Source: an uncultured Bacteroidota bacterium (GTDB lineage Bacteria > Bacteroidota > Bacteroidia > Chitinophagales > Chitinophagaceae). From it: a DNA stretch of 64,000 bases. Where the stretch lies: contig CAIJXT010000031.1 of the NCBI GenBank assembly GCA_903824665.1, positions 62,001 to 126,000 on the forward strand. The letters run 5' to 3'. The notes under the pieces were generated by a model, which had not been told where the DNA came from, did not search any database, and saw only the letters and a list, made by a program, of their open reading frames with translations. The position numbers and the translations under genes are program-made. This document shows positions 8,722 through 18,067 of this stretch, in pieces. The number at the start of each line of letters is the position of its first letter. The first letter of the stretch is position 1.

Positions 8722-10062
8722 ATGAAAACAAAACAACTACTTGCTTTGTCCCTGCTGGCAGCGTCTGCACAGGCCTTCGGCCAATCTGATGCGGAAGCGA
8801 ACCAATACGTCACAAAAGCGAACCTGCCCACTGTGTTCAACCGCACGTTCAGGTCTGTTATCAACGGTTCAAAAGATCTGTCGTCTGTTGGTGACTATCT
8901 GGGTGTGAACATTACCAATCCAAGTGCAACGGTGAATGTATTCAAAGAACTGGCAAATAAGAATGATAACATATGGGGTTTTATGTCCTGCAACTTTAGC
9001 GGAGGAATCACTGATAATGTTGTTGGCGTTTTCACAAATGACAAGTTCAACACCGGGTTTTCAGGCAAAGTGAATTTTTCTGTTATCGTTGGCAAGGTTC
9101 CTGGTTTTCGTCCTGCCCTATGGTATACCGAAGAATACAAGTCTGAACTGGACACCAAACGCGCAGATGTCAATAACTATTTTGATGGTCTAAAAGCCGG
9201 CTATAACGATGACATCGCTCGTTTTCAGCAATTGAATTCTATGTCTGAACGGTCGGCAAACGACATGATAGAAATTAAAGAACTGCGGAGAAAACTGCAG
9301 CGTTCGGCTGCTGATGCAGATAAAATGGTAGAAACAATGAGGGCCGACTCATTGCGCAAGATCGAGACAGAAGCTAAGTACAGTTCGGTACGTGTATCGT
9401 GGTTTGACTTCTATGTATCTGCCAATCAGCAGCGCAATTACCTGTTTGACAACACAAAAACAGTGTCGGATATGCTGCAAAAGAATGATTTCACTGCAAA
9501 AAAATTGGGTATCAGTTTCAATTACTATTTCGAATCTGATTTTTGGTTGTCTACAAAACACAGATGGCTGCCGCTGCTCAATGGCATGCTGAAGCTCGAC
9601 TATGAACTGGGTTATGGCAACAACATCAGCGACCTTACAGGTACTGAAACCAGCAGAACCAATAGTTATGACTCTGTGAACAGCAAGATTGTACAAACAA
9701 CTAAGGTTAACGCCTATAATAAGTCGGAATATGCAGAAACATACTTTCATTTTTTCAGGGTGCAACTATACCAGAAACTGACAAAGGACAAGTCTATAGC
9801 ACTGCATCCATACTATGAAATCAAGTACACTTTTGCCGACTTCAAAGATGTATTTAATACAACAGGAGAGGTACGCAACGCAGGTGTTGGATTTATCATA
9901 ACCATGAAAAACAAAGAAGATAAACCATCCAAAATATCTATAGAACCTTACCTGACATTCCGCGACCTGATGGACAACCAAAAAGCCGGAAACTCATGGA
10001 GCCAACGCAACGAAATTGGTATAAGAACAGGTATACCATTGCAGCATATTTTTCAAAAGTAA
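8722..10062 (+). CDS. Exported protein with coiled coil, probable outer-membrane protein
   Basis: A clear Sec signal peptide (MKTKQLLALSLLAASAQAFGQ, cleaved near residue 19) begins this 446-residue protein. Residues about 160-220 are charged and heptad-like (MIEIKELRRKLQRSAADADKM in part), suggesting a coiled coil. The second half alternates polar and aromatic residues with short turns (YFHFFRVQLYQKL, EIGIRTGIPLQHIFQK), as in outer-membrane beta strands. I do not recognise a family. A strong terminator follows directly, and the gap upstream is 340 bp, so it is probably transcribed alone. Confidence 0.7.
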   Translation: MKTKQLLALSLLAASAQAFGQSDAEANQYVTKANLPTVFNRTFRSVINGSKDLSSVGDYLGVNITNPSATVNVFKELANKNDNIWGFMSCNFSGGITDNVVGVFTNDKFNTGFSGKVNFSVIVGKVPGFRPALWYTEEYKSELDTKRADVNNYFDGLKAGYNDDIARFQQLNSMSERSANDMIEIKELRRKLQRSAADADKMVETMRADSLRKIETEAKYSSVRVSWFDFYVSANQQRNYLFDNTKTVSDMLQKNDFTAKKLGISFNYYFESDFWLSTKHRWLPLLNGMLKLDYELGYGNNISDLTGTETSRTNSYDSVNSKIVQTTKVNAYNKSEYAETYFHFFRVQLYQKLTKDKSIALHPYYEIKYTFADFKDVFNTTGEVRNAGVGFIITMKNKEDKPSKISIEPYLTFRDLMDNQKAGNSWSQRNEIGIRTGIPLQHIFQK

Positions 10063-10090
10063 GCACTTTTACCGCAAATAATATTAATGA

Positions 10091-10128
10091 CAAAAGTCCA
10101 GGGAAGCTTAACTTTTCCTGGACTTTTG
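10091..10128 (+). terminator. Rho-independent terminator, possibly bidirectional
   Basis: CAAAAGTCCAGG (10091-10102) pairs with CCTGGACTTTTG (10117-10128), with extra A-T pairs toward the loop. A-rich and T-rich flanks make it a possible terminator for both directions. It lies 29 bp after the preceding stop. The opposite gene ends at 10384. Confidence 0.8.
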
Positions 10129-10383
10129 TAGTCTTAGCAGCATTAATTTAACCCAAATCAATTTTCAGCTCCAGAACTTCTTCGGTATTTTTTCTGCACC
10201 TATCCTGTGTGCCTAAACCAATAACATGCTGCTTGCTCAACGGAGACCGAGAAAACAATGATCGATAAAAAGTAGAAAACCAAATTTTAGACAAATCTAT
10301 CCAGACAATGTAAGCAATTAATTCGTCCTGGTAACATATGACCAACTTGGGCATCATAGATAACAAAAAGTCCCCTTCGCAAC

Positions 10384-12066
10384 TTATTTGTACATAAGCG
10401 ATAGTTTTTCCATGATATCACGTGCAGATAGCGCAAAACCGATGCCTTCCACTCCCCTGCCCATAACCTTGAAGGAAACAATGCCGCTCACAATTCCTTT
10501 CTCGTTGACCAAAGGTCCACCACCATTTGCTGTATTCAGGCTGGCGTCAGTCTGCAGCATGGTCATCCCCTCATACTTGCGTACACCGGAAATAATACCA
10601 CGCGTGAGCCGAACCGTACGATCGCTACTATGTGTAACGCCGGCCGCCCAAACATCAACTCCAATTTCAGGGTCGCTTTCGTCGCTTAGCAATGCCGGAG
10701 TTAACCCGTTTTTTTGCACTTTTAGGAGCGCCATATCACATACGGGATTTTTCCTCACCACCTCAGCAACAGATGTGCTGCTGTCGGCGAAAACAATTTC
10801 AACTTTCTCCTTTCCTGCAATGTAATGGTAGTTAGTGACGATGTATCCGTCTTCAGAAACAACAGTTCCCGACCCCAGTTTGTCGCCAACCTTAACAGCA
10901 ACACAATACTTGCTGAAATCTTCTTTTCTAGTTGAAACATTTTGAGGTCTTGTCAATTCCAAAACTGTTTCCTTAACCTGATCGTTTGTAATCTTCAGCA
11001 TGTTCTGTGACGTTAGTTGGCGCCTCAAACTCATTATGGAGAAATCCATATTATCTTTCAATGCTCTAAACAGCGCATTGGTCAGGTCAGCTTCGTCTGG
11101 ATTGTATGCCAGCGTTACCAGATCCGATTTTTCAACTGTGCGTATCGTCTTTTTCTTCTCCTTGTAATAATCCAATACATCCCAATCAATAACCAGTTCT
11201 ACAGAGAAGAGGTGATTCGGCATTACTTTTTCAAGATTGCCTGAATATTTAGCGGTATTCAGATAGGGACTCTCCACCTCGTGAAAAGTGATCTTTTTGA
11301 TAGTAGCATCGAGGTACAGGCAGTTATTAATGTTAGGAAAAACACTATTGGTAGTGTCAATAAATTTCATCTTCTTCAAAGTATAGTTGAGTGTACCTGT
11401 AAAAGTGGTGTTTTCTATCTTCAGATGATCTTTAGTATACGATCTTGAGCTGGTCGATCTTCCGTTACCAGATTTATAGTATTTGCCGAGGTTTTTATAG
11501 TTTACAAATCGCATATCAGATGATGGCACATCCAGCTTTGTATTGTTCACCAACATGTACTTTTCGGTATTGTTTCTTGTATCATATGGTTTTAGAGCCG
11601 GGATTACCGGATCCCGCTCGTACAAATGTGTTTTGGCATGTTTCAGGTCAGTAAGCAACAACCCAAACAAAAAGAATCCGGGGATAATCGCAAGGTCATT
11701 GCCAAGTGATACTGTGCCATCTCTTTGAATGTTTCGTGATATGACCATTGTAGGAACAACGAATGCAAGTGCATCAATGGCCGCAAGTGCCACTGTAGGT
11801 GCAAATTTTTTAAGTGTTACGCAATAGCTTCTCGATTTATAACCTTCCTTCTCTGCGGTAAAAGTATTATAGACCCTGTATTTATTCAGTTTCACCCTTG
11901 CATGACCCACTCCGATCGAGTCACCCTCGAATTTGATGGTAGCTCCTGGGGTGGCACTACTGACGTTAACCCGCTGGTGGCTTGGCGAAAACATAACCGC
12001 GCAACCTGAAAAACAGAACATGGCACAAAGCGCAATTGAGCCATTAATAAAATTCCTGACATTCAT
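10384..12066 (-). CDS. HtrA-like lipoprotein with substituted catalytic serine
   Basis: This 560-residue paralogue of the next gene has a lipoprotein signal with lipobox Phe-Ser-Gly-Cys near residue 22, then a PEGA-like segment (TPGATIKFEGDSIG), hydrophobic stretches around 90-130, a middle region, and a C-terminal trypsin-like domain (about 375-555) of the DegP/HtrA S1C type. The His (VTNYHYIAG) and Asp (CDMALLKV) of the triad are present. The serine position reads Ala-Asn-Gly-Gly-Gly-Pro where active members have GNSGG. The codon is GGT at 10522-10524, one base from the AGT serine codon. Unless the read is wrong, the protein is a pseudo-protease, perhaps a regulator or chaperone. It lies 30 bp after its active-looking paralogue on the same strand, so co-transcription is likely. 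Confidence 0.82.
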   Translation of the reverse strand: MNVRNFINGSIALCAMFCFSGCAVMFSPSHQRVNVSSATPGATIKFEGDSIGVGHARVKLNKYRVYNTFTAEKEGYKSRSYCVTLKKFAPTVALAAIDALAFVVPTMVISRNIQRDGTVSLGNDLAIIPGFFLFGLLLTDLKHAKTHLYERDPVIPALKPYDTRNNTEKYMLVNNTKLDVPSSDMRFVNYKNLGKYYKSGNGRSTSSRSYTKDHLKIENTTFTGTLNYTLKKMKFIDTTNSVFPNINNCLYLDATIKKITFHEVESPYLNTAKYSGNLEKVMPNHLFSVELVIDWDVLDYYKEKKKTIRTVEKSDLVTLAYNPDEADLTNALFRALKDNMDFSIMSLRRQLTSQNMLKITNDQVKETVLELTRPQNVSTRKEDFSKYCVAVKVGDKLGSGTVVSEDGYIVTNYHYIAGKEKVEIVFADSSTSVAEVVRKNPVCDMALLKVQKNGLTPALLSDESDPEIGVDVWAAGVTHSSDRTVRLTRGIISGVRKYEGMTMLQTDASLNTANGGGPLVNEKGIVSGIVSFKVMGRGVEGIGFALSARDIMEKLSLMYK

Positions 12067-12096
12067 AATAAATTGAATTTTGGGTTATTGGTGCAA

Positions 12097-13731
12097 CTAT
12101 TTGTATTGAATATTCAGATTCTTCAGAACATCGTGCGACTTGATTGCAAAACCAACACCTTCTGTTCCGAAACCGATCATTTTTGAAGAAACTATACCCA
12201 TCACTTCTCCTTTGCGATTAATAAGCGCTCCACCGCTGTTGCCCGGGCTCACTTTTACATCTGTCTGAATATAGGTGAGGTCGTTTGCTTTGCGGACTCC
12301 GGATATAATTCCCTTCGATATACTTTGCCCCAACTCTATGTTATTGGGTGTTCCCATAGCCCACGCATCGATACCTATTTCAGGCTCGGAAATTTCCGAA
12401 AGCGGCAAACCAACAATACCCGTATGGACCACCTGCAGTAAAGCGAGATCAGCACCGGTATTAACTTTTACAATATTTGCAGTAGCTTTTGTGCCATCAT
12501 TAAAAATTACCTCAGGTTGCTTTTCTCCAGCCACAACGTGGTAATTGGTGATCAAATATCCATCTGCAGAAATCAAAACACCACTACCATGTCCTTCGGC
12601 AGTTTTTATCGTTACGGCCGATTTCAGAATTTCATTCAGTCTCACAGATTCCCCGGGAGCAACCGGGCGATCTATCACAATTTTCTGGCTTGTGTCTGCT
12701 GTCTTCCCCTTAAGCGTTAAAATTCCCTTACTCGCTAACTCTTTACGAAAATCTGCCATATCGGTGAAAAAATTCTGTGCAATACACTTTTTGATAGGGG
12801 TGCTGTAGCCATACACATCGTCTTTTTGTTTTATGTCACTTGCGGTTGCGTTATTCCCGAAACGAACCATAAATAAGTCAGATGTTCTGGTAGATGTAGT
12901 AGTGTAAACTGGCTGCTTGTAATAGTCAAGTACCTTCCATTCAATCTCCATTTCAACACTTACCAGTTCGTTTGGCGAAATCGCAGACTGACTCATCCGC
13001 TGTTTTCTAACCAGCCTGTTGATAGTTACCTTCTTGATTGTCGCATCAATGTAAAGTGAGTTATTGGCATCAGTGAAAATTGCTTTGGACGTGTCAATAA
13101 ACCCTACATCCTGGAGCGAACTGTTCAGTTCGTCAGTGAAAATAGTATTAGAGATATCAATTCCTGCTTTGCCGATTTTCTTTGATTCCTTCTCAACAAA
13201 TGCCCTATCACCGGAGTATTTTTCATAACGGGAAACCCTGCTGAATTTTCTCAGACGTACGTCTTTTGCGTCGATATTGAAAGCGGTCTGATGCACGAGT
13301 ACGTATTTTTCATCTGCCTGCCTTGGAGAAAAGGCTTTCAGTGCGGGTATCGTATTGTGTTTATCAAACCGATGTATTTTGGGTGAAGACAAATCTTCCA
13401 GCAAAATGAATGGTGCCAGAATAAAAGACATCAAATCAATAGCACCAAAAATTGCGGTGACACCAATTTTATGTTTTACATCAAATCCATAACTCCCTGA
13501 TATAAAACCCTTCTTCTCGACCTCAACAGCCTGAAAAACGTAGTTTTTTCTCATTTTTTGTTTTGCGGTTCCGGTCCCAATAGAATCGTCTGCATACCGA
13601 ATGGTTGCACCGGGCGTAACAGTTGTAAAACGTACTTTCTGATTCTTAGGTGTGAATATTGTAGCACAACTACTCAAAGACAACACAAAAACTACAAGGA
13701 ATACTTGGGTAAAAACAGTGGTATACTTCAT
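12097..13731 (-). CDS. HtrA-like serine protease lipoprotein
   Basis: This 544-residue lipoprotein (lipobox Leu-Ser-Ser-Cys near residue 22, CATIFTP following) has the same layout as the downstream gene: a PEGA-like TPGATIRYADDSIG segment, a central region, and a C-terminal S1C trypsin-like domain. The triad is complete, with His in ITNYHVVAG, Asp in GADLALLQV and Ser in SPGNSGGALIN. No PDZ domain follows, so it is not a complete DegP. It is expected to act in the periplasm, attached to the membrane, in envelope protein quality control or cleavage. The substrate is unknown. It is the first gene of the two-gene unit with the serine-less paralogue. Confidence 0.85.
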   Translation of the reverse strand: MKYTTVFTQVFLVVFVLSLSSCATIFTPKNQKVRFTTVTPGATIRYADDSIGTGTAKQKMRKNYVFQAVEVEKKGFISGSYGFDVKHKIGVTAIFGAIDLMSFILAPFILLEDLSSPKIHRFDKHNTIPALKAFSPRQADEKYVLVHQTAFNIDAKDVRLRKFSRVSRYEKYSGDRAFVEKESKKIGKAGIDISNTIFTDELNSSLQDVGFIDTSKAIFTDANNSLYIDATIKKVTINRLVRKQRMSQSAISPNELVSVEMEIEWKVLDYYKQPVYTTTSTRTSDLFMVRFGNNATASDIKQKDDVYGYSTPIKKCIAQNFFTDMADFRKELASKGILTLKGKTADTSQKIVIDRPVAPGESVRLNEILKSAVTIKTAEGHGSGVLISADGYLITNYHVVAGEKQPEVIFNDGTKATANIVKVNTGADLALLQVVHTGIVGLPLSEISEPEIGIDAWAMGTPNNIELGQSISKGIISGVRKANDLTYIQTDVKVSPGNSGGALINRKGEVMGIVSSKMIGFGTEGVGFAIKSHDVLKNLNIQYK

Positions 13732-14045
13732 AAATATTTAGAACTTTTCGGAATAAATATAGGCAACGATAAGTAGTATTTCAAATGCATAAAACAATAT
13801 TCTTGAAAAGATTACCAAACAACATATTTCGGGTGCGACGATGAGATGGAAGCGCGGGATTTTGATTGTTAATCCCTGGAACATTTGGACAGGCAAACGT
13901 GCAAAATGCAGCAAATCACGAATTTGAGCAAATAATTCCGGTGTAGGTTCGTAAAATACAAATGGCAGCAATCAGTGTCTGATCCATGATACAATTCCGA
14001 ACATTTTTTTTACATTGCAATACAAACCCAATCAAGCAAACCGCT

Positions 14046-14624
14046 ATGCAGCAAACTTACTTCCGGCAATTGTTCGATAAAATAAATTTCCAGGACCAAC
14101 CGTTTATTGCTGGAGAATACGAAGAATGCACATTCACAAATTGCGACTTTTCTGCTGTTGACCTGTCAGATTGCATTTTCGTTTCCTGCAGGTTTTCAGA
14201 CACCAATCTAAGCATGGTGAAACTAACCAAAACAGTGTTCAGAGACATTACATTTTCCGGGTGCAAAATGCTAGGGATGCACTTTGAAAACTGCAGCGAA
14301 TTTGGTCTTTCATTTAGCTTTACAGACTGCTCGCTAAATCACTCATCTTTTTACAGGATGAAAATAAGGAGAACAGCCTTCAAAAATGTTATGTTGCGTG
14401 ATGTAGACTTTACCCAATGTGACCTAGCCGAATCTGTATTGGATACATGCGATCTAGCAGGAGCGACTTTCGACGGTACCAATCTGGAAAAAGCAGTTCT
14501 CACAACAGCCTACCATTATTCGATAGACCCGGAATCAAACAAAATCAAGAAAGCCAAATTCGCACTTTCCGGTATTCCCGGTCTGCTGCACAGATACAAC
14601 ATTGAGGTAGATACAACATTGTAA
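14046..14624 (+). CDS. Pentapeptide-repeat protein
   Basis: This 192-residue cytoplasmic protein is built of pentapeptide repeats with central Phe/Leu, such as CTFTNCDFSAVDLSDCIF, then DVDFTQCDLAESVLDTCDL. Repeats fold into a right-handed quadrilateral beta helix. The length, and a short non-repeat interruption followed by a second repeat run, resemble the Qnr/McbG group that mimics DNA and protects gyrase, but only comparison could support that. The start at 14046 is preferred over an in-frame ATG 60 bp upstream, which adds residues without repeat character. The gene is flanked by oppositely transcribed envelope genes. Confidence 0.85.
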   Translation: MQQTYFRQLFDKINFQDQPFIAGEYEECTFTNCDFSAVDLSDCIFVSCRFSDTNLSMVKLTKTVFRDITFSGCKMLGMHFENCSEFGLSFSFTDCSLNHSSFYRMKIRRTAFKNVMLRDVDFTQCDLAESVLDTCDLAGATFDGTNLEKAVLTTAYHYSIDPESNKIKKAKFALSGIPGLLHRYNIEVDTTL

Positions 14625-14650
14625 AAAAGGTAAAGTAGTGTTGGACTGAA

Positions 14651-17194
14651 CTACCATTCACTTTCCGTTGGATTATTTCGCGTAACGGTTACCCCTCTCA
14701 TATTGAGCCCAAGACGAATTCCGGAGTTACGACCCATATTGCTATCCCAGGATTGAACAAAATCAACACGTAGTATCCGCACCAGCTTCCAGCCAATGTT
14801 GTCTATACCTACAAAAGCCTCGGTGTAGAAATTTGTATTGCTTGCATAAAACACATTACCACCAGAAAGCAGATAGAATCGTGCCTGCCTCAGCAACGGT
14901 ATCTTGTTGCTCAGCAAACCATTGAGGTGATATTCTACATGCCCTTCACCATACAGCGGTACTTTGTTGCTGAATGCATAGTAAGGGGCAAACTGAAAGC
15001 TATGCAAGTAAGGGGCCGCATACCCGAGACCTCTCATCCCGTTCAAGTGCATAAGGTCTGGCAGAGACACATAATTAGTATTCAGAAAGCCGCCAGCCAT
15101 GATATTGTATTTCAGGCTTCCCAAAAGCTTCATACTGAATTCATCGCTCACCGAAAACTTCCATTTGTCGAAGTCTGTGCGGCTATCCAGTATGCCAGGG
15201 ATGCCTTTCTGGTAGCTGAGTGTAAACCGCGGCCAGGAACTGCTGTTGGCTACTTTGTAATCGGGGTATTGAGTATATGTAAACCCTGGCTTGTAAGAGA
15301 CCGAACCATAAACCAATGCAGCATTATGCTGCTCCCACGCGGTAGCAACAGTAAGTAAATGCGGCGGAGTATTATCAGTAAACTCACTTTTATCTCCTTT
15401 AACAACACTATAGTCTGTCACATTCTGCAAAGGCAATCGCTGCTGCCATGAAGCCCTGACAAGCCAGGTGAGCCCATTGCCATAATTACGGCGAACAAAG
15501 GCTGTACCCTCCCACCTTTCGTAAATTTTCAAATCATTTATTCTGGCAAACAAGCTACGATAGGTATTAAAAATAGGAACCACAGGATTTTCAGGGTTGT
15601 ATTGAAAAACATATTTTCCTCCCTCAATTCCGCCCATCCAGGATCGGTTGAGCCACTCCTTATTGCGAACAAAATAATACAAGCGGCCCATTCCATTAAA
15701 ATGCGTGTTACTAAAACCGTAGCGTGCAACTGCATCAGCAATCAGTAATTTACCGGTATCAATCGTATGCCGCCAATTTATGTGTGGCGCAAAATTGAAT
15801 CCCTCAGTAATGTTATAGTTGACCATATTGTCGGTACCCAAACCCAATAAAACAGAATTGAAACCGTATGAGTTTTTATATTCTTTACTATTGTATACTG
15901 TTTCAGTAAGCAATAAAGACATCGGTTTGAACTTATTTTGTTTCCTGCGTACCGAGTCCTTGTATGCCGGGCTATTGATCACCGTATTGATACTGTCCTT
16001 CACCACAAAATCACGTTCTTCATCTTTTTCAAGCGGTACCGGTCTGCTTTCGAAATGGGTTGAATCCTTTTTGTTGGCTGTTTTGTCGTATTGGCTTACC
16101 ACTTTGCCGGCAAAAAGGGAATCAGCGATAGGCTCATTCATTTTCTGGTTGTTGTACACCGCAACGCCAGACGCAGTCACGTCGAAAGCAAGAAACTTAA
16201 TGGTAAAATACAATACCTGACTTTTGATCACCCATTTGTCTTTGTCCAATGGCAGGAAAACCTGATTCACTTTTAAAGTGTCTACCATATCCATACCTGA
16301 TTTCTTGGCAAGAGTCATATCCAGACTATGAATTGCCCATTCATCATCAACTATGTAAATAGTACCGTTAAAGCAGGGTTCAAAAGACCGTTTTTGCGAA
16401 ACCTGTATTTTGTTAATGGTGTGCCCGTTTTCTACAAATGTGCCAATCATCCTGTATTTGTAGTAGTTCAATGCATTGTCGCTGATTGGTGATATGTAGC
16501 CACGGGAGGTACGCCCAAAAATATTCACATTATTCTCGTAAAAAACGATCACCGATGGAAACTGCGAAAACCCAAGGCCACTCCTGTTTCCGCTTTCCCG
16601 CACTGAGTGTATCACAGTCTTTTCCTTGTCACCCTCGGCATAGTAGTCAGCCTCTTCTTCTGTCAGGTACAATACTCCTTTACCTGCACTGTCAAGACCG
16701 AGGTCTGCGGATTTGATCTGCTGGCCCATGAATTTTTCGGGCAACTGCCGTGAGCGCATCACCCCTTTGAAATAAATAGACGTCTGAAATGACTTTACCT
16801 GATCCAGATGAAACTTCCTTCGTTTGATCGCATTGCGAATAACAGCATAAGCCGGATCTTCAGCCGAGGCATTGATCACAACTTCCTTCATTTCAAGTGT
16901 CTCAGATTTCAAGACAAAATCGTGCGCTACTATCTCATTACCGGAAACAGAAATATTGAAAGTGGTAGCTTTGTACCCTATATACTGGCACACTACTTTG
17001 TGTAACCCGGGTGCTATTGTGAGCTCGAAATCACCATTACCGTTTGCATTAACACCCGTAGTGGTTCCCTCCAGATAAATTGTAGCATAGGGAAGCCTTT
17101 CGCCTTTCTGGTCGGTAACTTTTCCTTTTATGATCCCGGCAAAAACTTGCTGTAAGACAAATAACAATATGGCTGTGCAGTAGATTTTCTTCAT
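14651..17194 (-). CDS. DUF5686 outer-membrane protein with carboxypeptidase-regulatory-like domain
   Basis: From the preferred ATG at 17194 the protein has 847 residues: a signal peptide (MKKIYCTAILLFVLQQVFAG), then a CarboxypepD_reg-like beta-sandwich (GKVTDQKGERLPYATIYLEG onward, about residues 22-105), then a long DUF5686 region. Its C-terminal half has many aromatic beta strands, and the end (SGIRLGLNMRGVTVTRNNPTESEW) follows barrel-like strands. This is the TonB-receptor-like N-terminal domain without a plug or TonB box, common in Bacteroidota; the transported or bound ligand is unknown. An upstream start at 17311 would place 39 charged residues before the signal peptide and is unlikely. 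It may be co-transcribed with the kinase upstream. Confidence 0.85.
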   Translation of the reverse strand: MKKIYCTAILLFVLQQVFAGIIKGKVTDQKGERLPYATIYLEGTTTGVNANGNGDFELTIAPGLHKVVCQYIGYKATTFNISVSGNEIVAHDFVLKSETLEMKEVVINASAEDPAYAVIRNAIKRRKFHLDQVKSFQTSIYFKGVMRSRQLPEKFMGQQIKSADLGLDSAGKGVLYLTEEEADYYAEGDKEKTVIHSVRESGNRSGLGFSQFPSVIVFYENNVNIFGRTSRGYISPISDNALNYYKYRMIGTFVENGHTINKIQVSQKRSFEPCFNGTIYIVDDEWAIHSLDMTLAKKSGMDMVDTLKVNQVFLPLDKDKWVIKSQVLYFTIKFLAFDVTASGVAVYNNQKMNEPIADSLFAGKVVSQYDKTANKKDSTHFESRPVPLEKDEERDFVVKDSINTVINSPAYKDSVRRKQNKFKPMSLLLTETVYNSKEYKNSYGFNSVLLGLGTDNMVNYNITEGFNFAPHINWRHTIDTGKLLIADAVARYGFSNTHFNGMGRLYYFVRNKEWLNRSWMGGIEGGKYVFQYNPENPVVPIFNTYRSLFARINDLKIYERWEGTAFVRRNYGNGLTWLVRASWQQRLPLQNVTDYSVVKGDKSEFTDNTPPHLLTVATAWEQHNAALVYGSVSYKPGFTYTQYPDYKVANSSSWPRFTLSYQKGIPGILDSRTDFDKWKFSVSDEFSMKLLGSLKYNIMAGGFLNTNYVSLPDLMHLNGMRGLGYAAPYLHSFQFAPYYAFSNKVPLYGEGHVEYHLNGLLSNKIPLLRQARFYLLSGGNVFYASNTNFYTEAFVGIDNIGWKLVRILRVDFVQSWDSNMGRNSGIRLGLNMRGVTVTRNNPTESEW

Positions 17195-17273
17195 GCATGA
17201 GTGGGCTTTGACCTGCGCCTGTATTGGTATATATCGCAATGGTTGTTGAAATGTTACACGCCGTCTGAAACTT

Positions 17274-17981
17274 TTATTTCCCACGGCTGAACAGCCCATG
17301 TATCTGCGCATCGATCCTACGCACTACGTCGGCAAAATCTTCGTCTTTTTCAGCAAAATTGCAGTTATCAACGTCTATCACCAGCAATGGACCATCCTTA
17401 TATCCATCTATCCACTTGTTGTAAAAACCATTCAGTCGTTTCAGATAGTCGAGCCTGATATTCTCTTCATATTCTCTGCCTCTGTTCTGTATCTGGTCAA
17501 CAAGCGTAGGAATTGATGCCTTCAGGTATATGAGCAGATCAGGTGGCTTGATCAGGGTTTTCAGATTCTGGAAAAAGGACGTATAGTTTTCGTAGTCACG
17601 CTTGGTCATGAGCCCCATATCAAAAAGATTGGGCGCAAAAATGTATGCGTCCTCATAAATTGTACGGTCCTGAATCACAGTTGCCTTACCGTTGTGTATT
17701 TCTATAAGATGCTTGATACGATTGTTGAGAAAGTATATCTGCAAATTGAAAGACCAACGATGCATGTCTTCGTAAAAGTCGACCAGATAAGGATTGTGGT
17801 CAACGTCTTCAAAATGAGCCTGCCATTTGTAGTGCTTTGCCAGCTTCGTTGTGAGCGTGGTTTTGCCGGAGCCGATGTTGCCGGCCACGGCAATGTGCTT
17901 GGTCTCTGTTTTTGAAGGCATATTAAAATGTTCTGTTGGCGAATATACGTTAAGGTTAGGGAAATTGCCAGTATTACTCAT
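17274..17981 (-). CDS. Deoxynucleoside kinase
   Basis: It phosphorylates deoxynucleosides for nucleotide salvage in the cytoplasm. Motifs of the dNK/dCK-dGK family are present: P-loop GNIGSGKTTL, the substrate-binding DRTIYEDAYIF, and an arginine-rich lid QNRGREYEENIRLDYLKRL. Length from the first ATG is 235 residues; an alternative ATG at 17921 would give 215, closer to typical bacterial members and starting just before the P-loop strand, so the true start is uncertain. The specific nucleoside cannot be told from the sequence. It lies 79 bp upstream of the DUF5686 gene on the same strand. Confidence 0.88.
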   Translation of the reverse strand: MSNTGNFPNLNVYSPTEHFNMPSKTETKHIAVAGNIGSGKTTLTTKLAKHYKWQAHFEDVDHNPYLVDFYEDMHRWSFNLQIYFLNNRIKHLIEIHNGKATVIQDRTIYEDAYIFAPNLFDMGLMTKRDYENYTSFFQNLKTLIKPPDLLIYLKASIPTLVDQIQNRGREYEENIRLDYLKRLNGFYNKWIDGYKDGPLLVIDVDNCNFAEKDEDFADVVRRIDAQIHGLFSRGK

Positions 17982-18067
17982 GAGTAAAATCTGAAATTTC
18001 CTTGTGCATTACAACGACTGTTGTTGCTCAATGAAATATTGAGATGATCCTGACTTCAAACCCTGGG

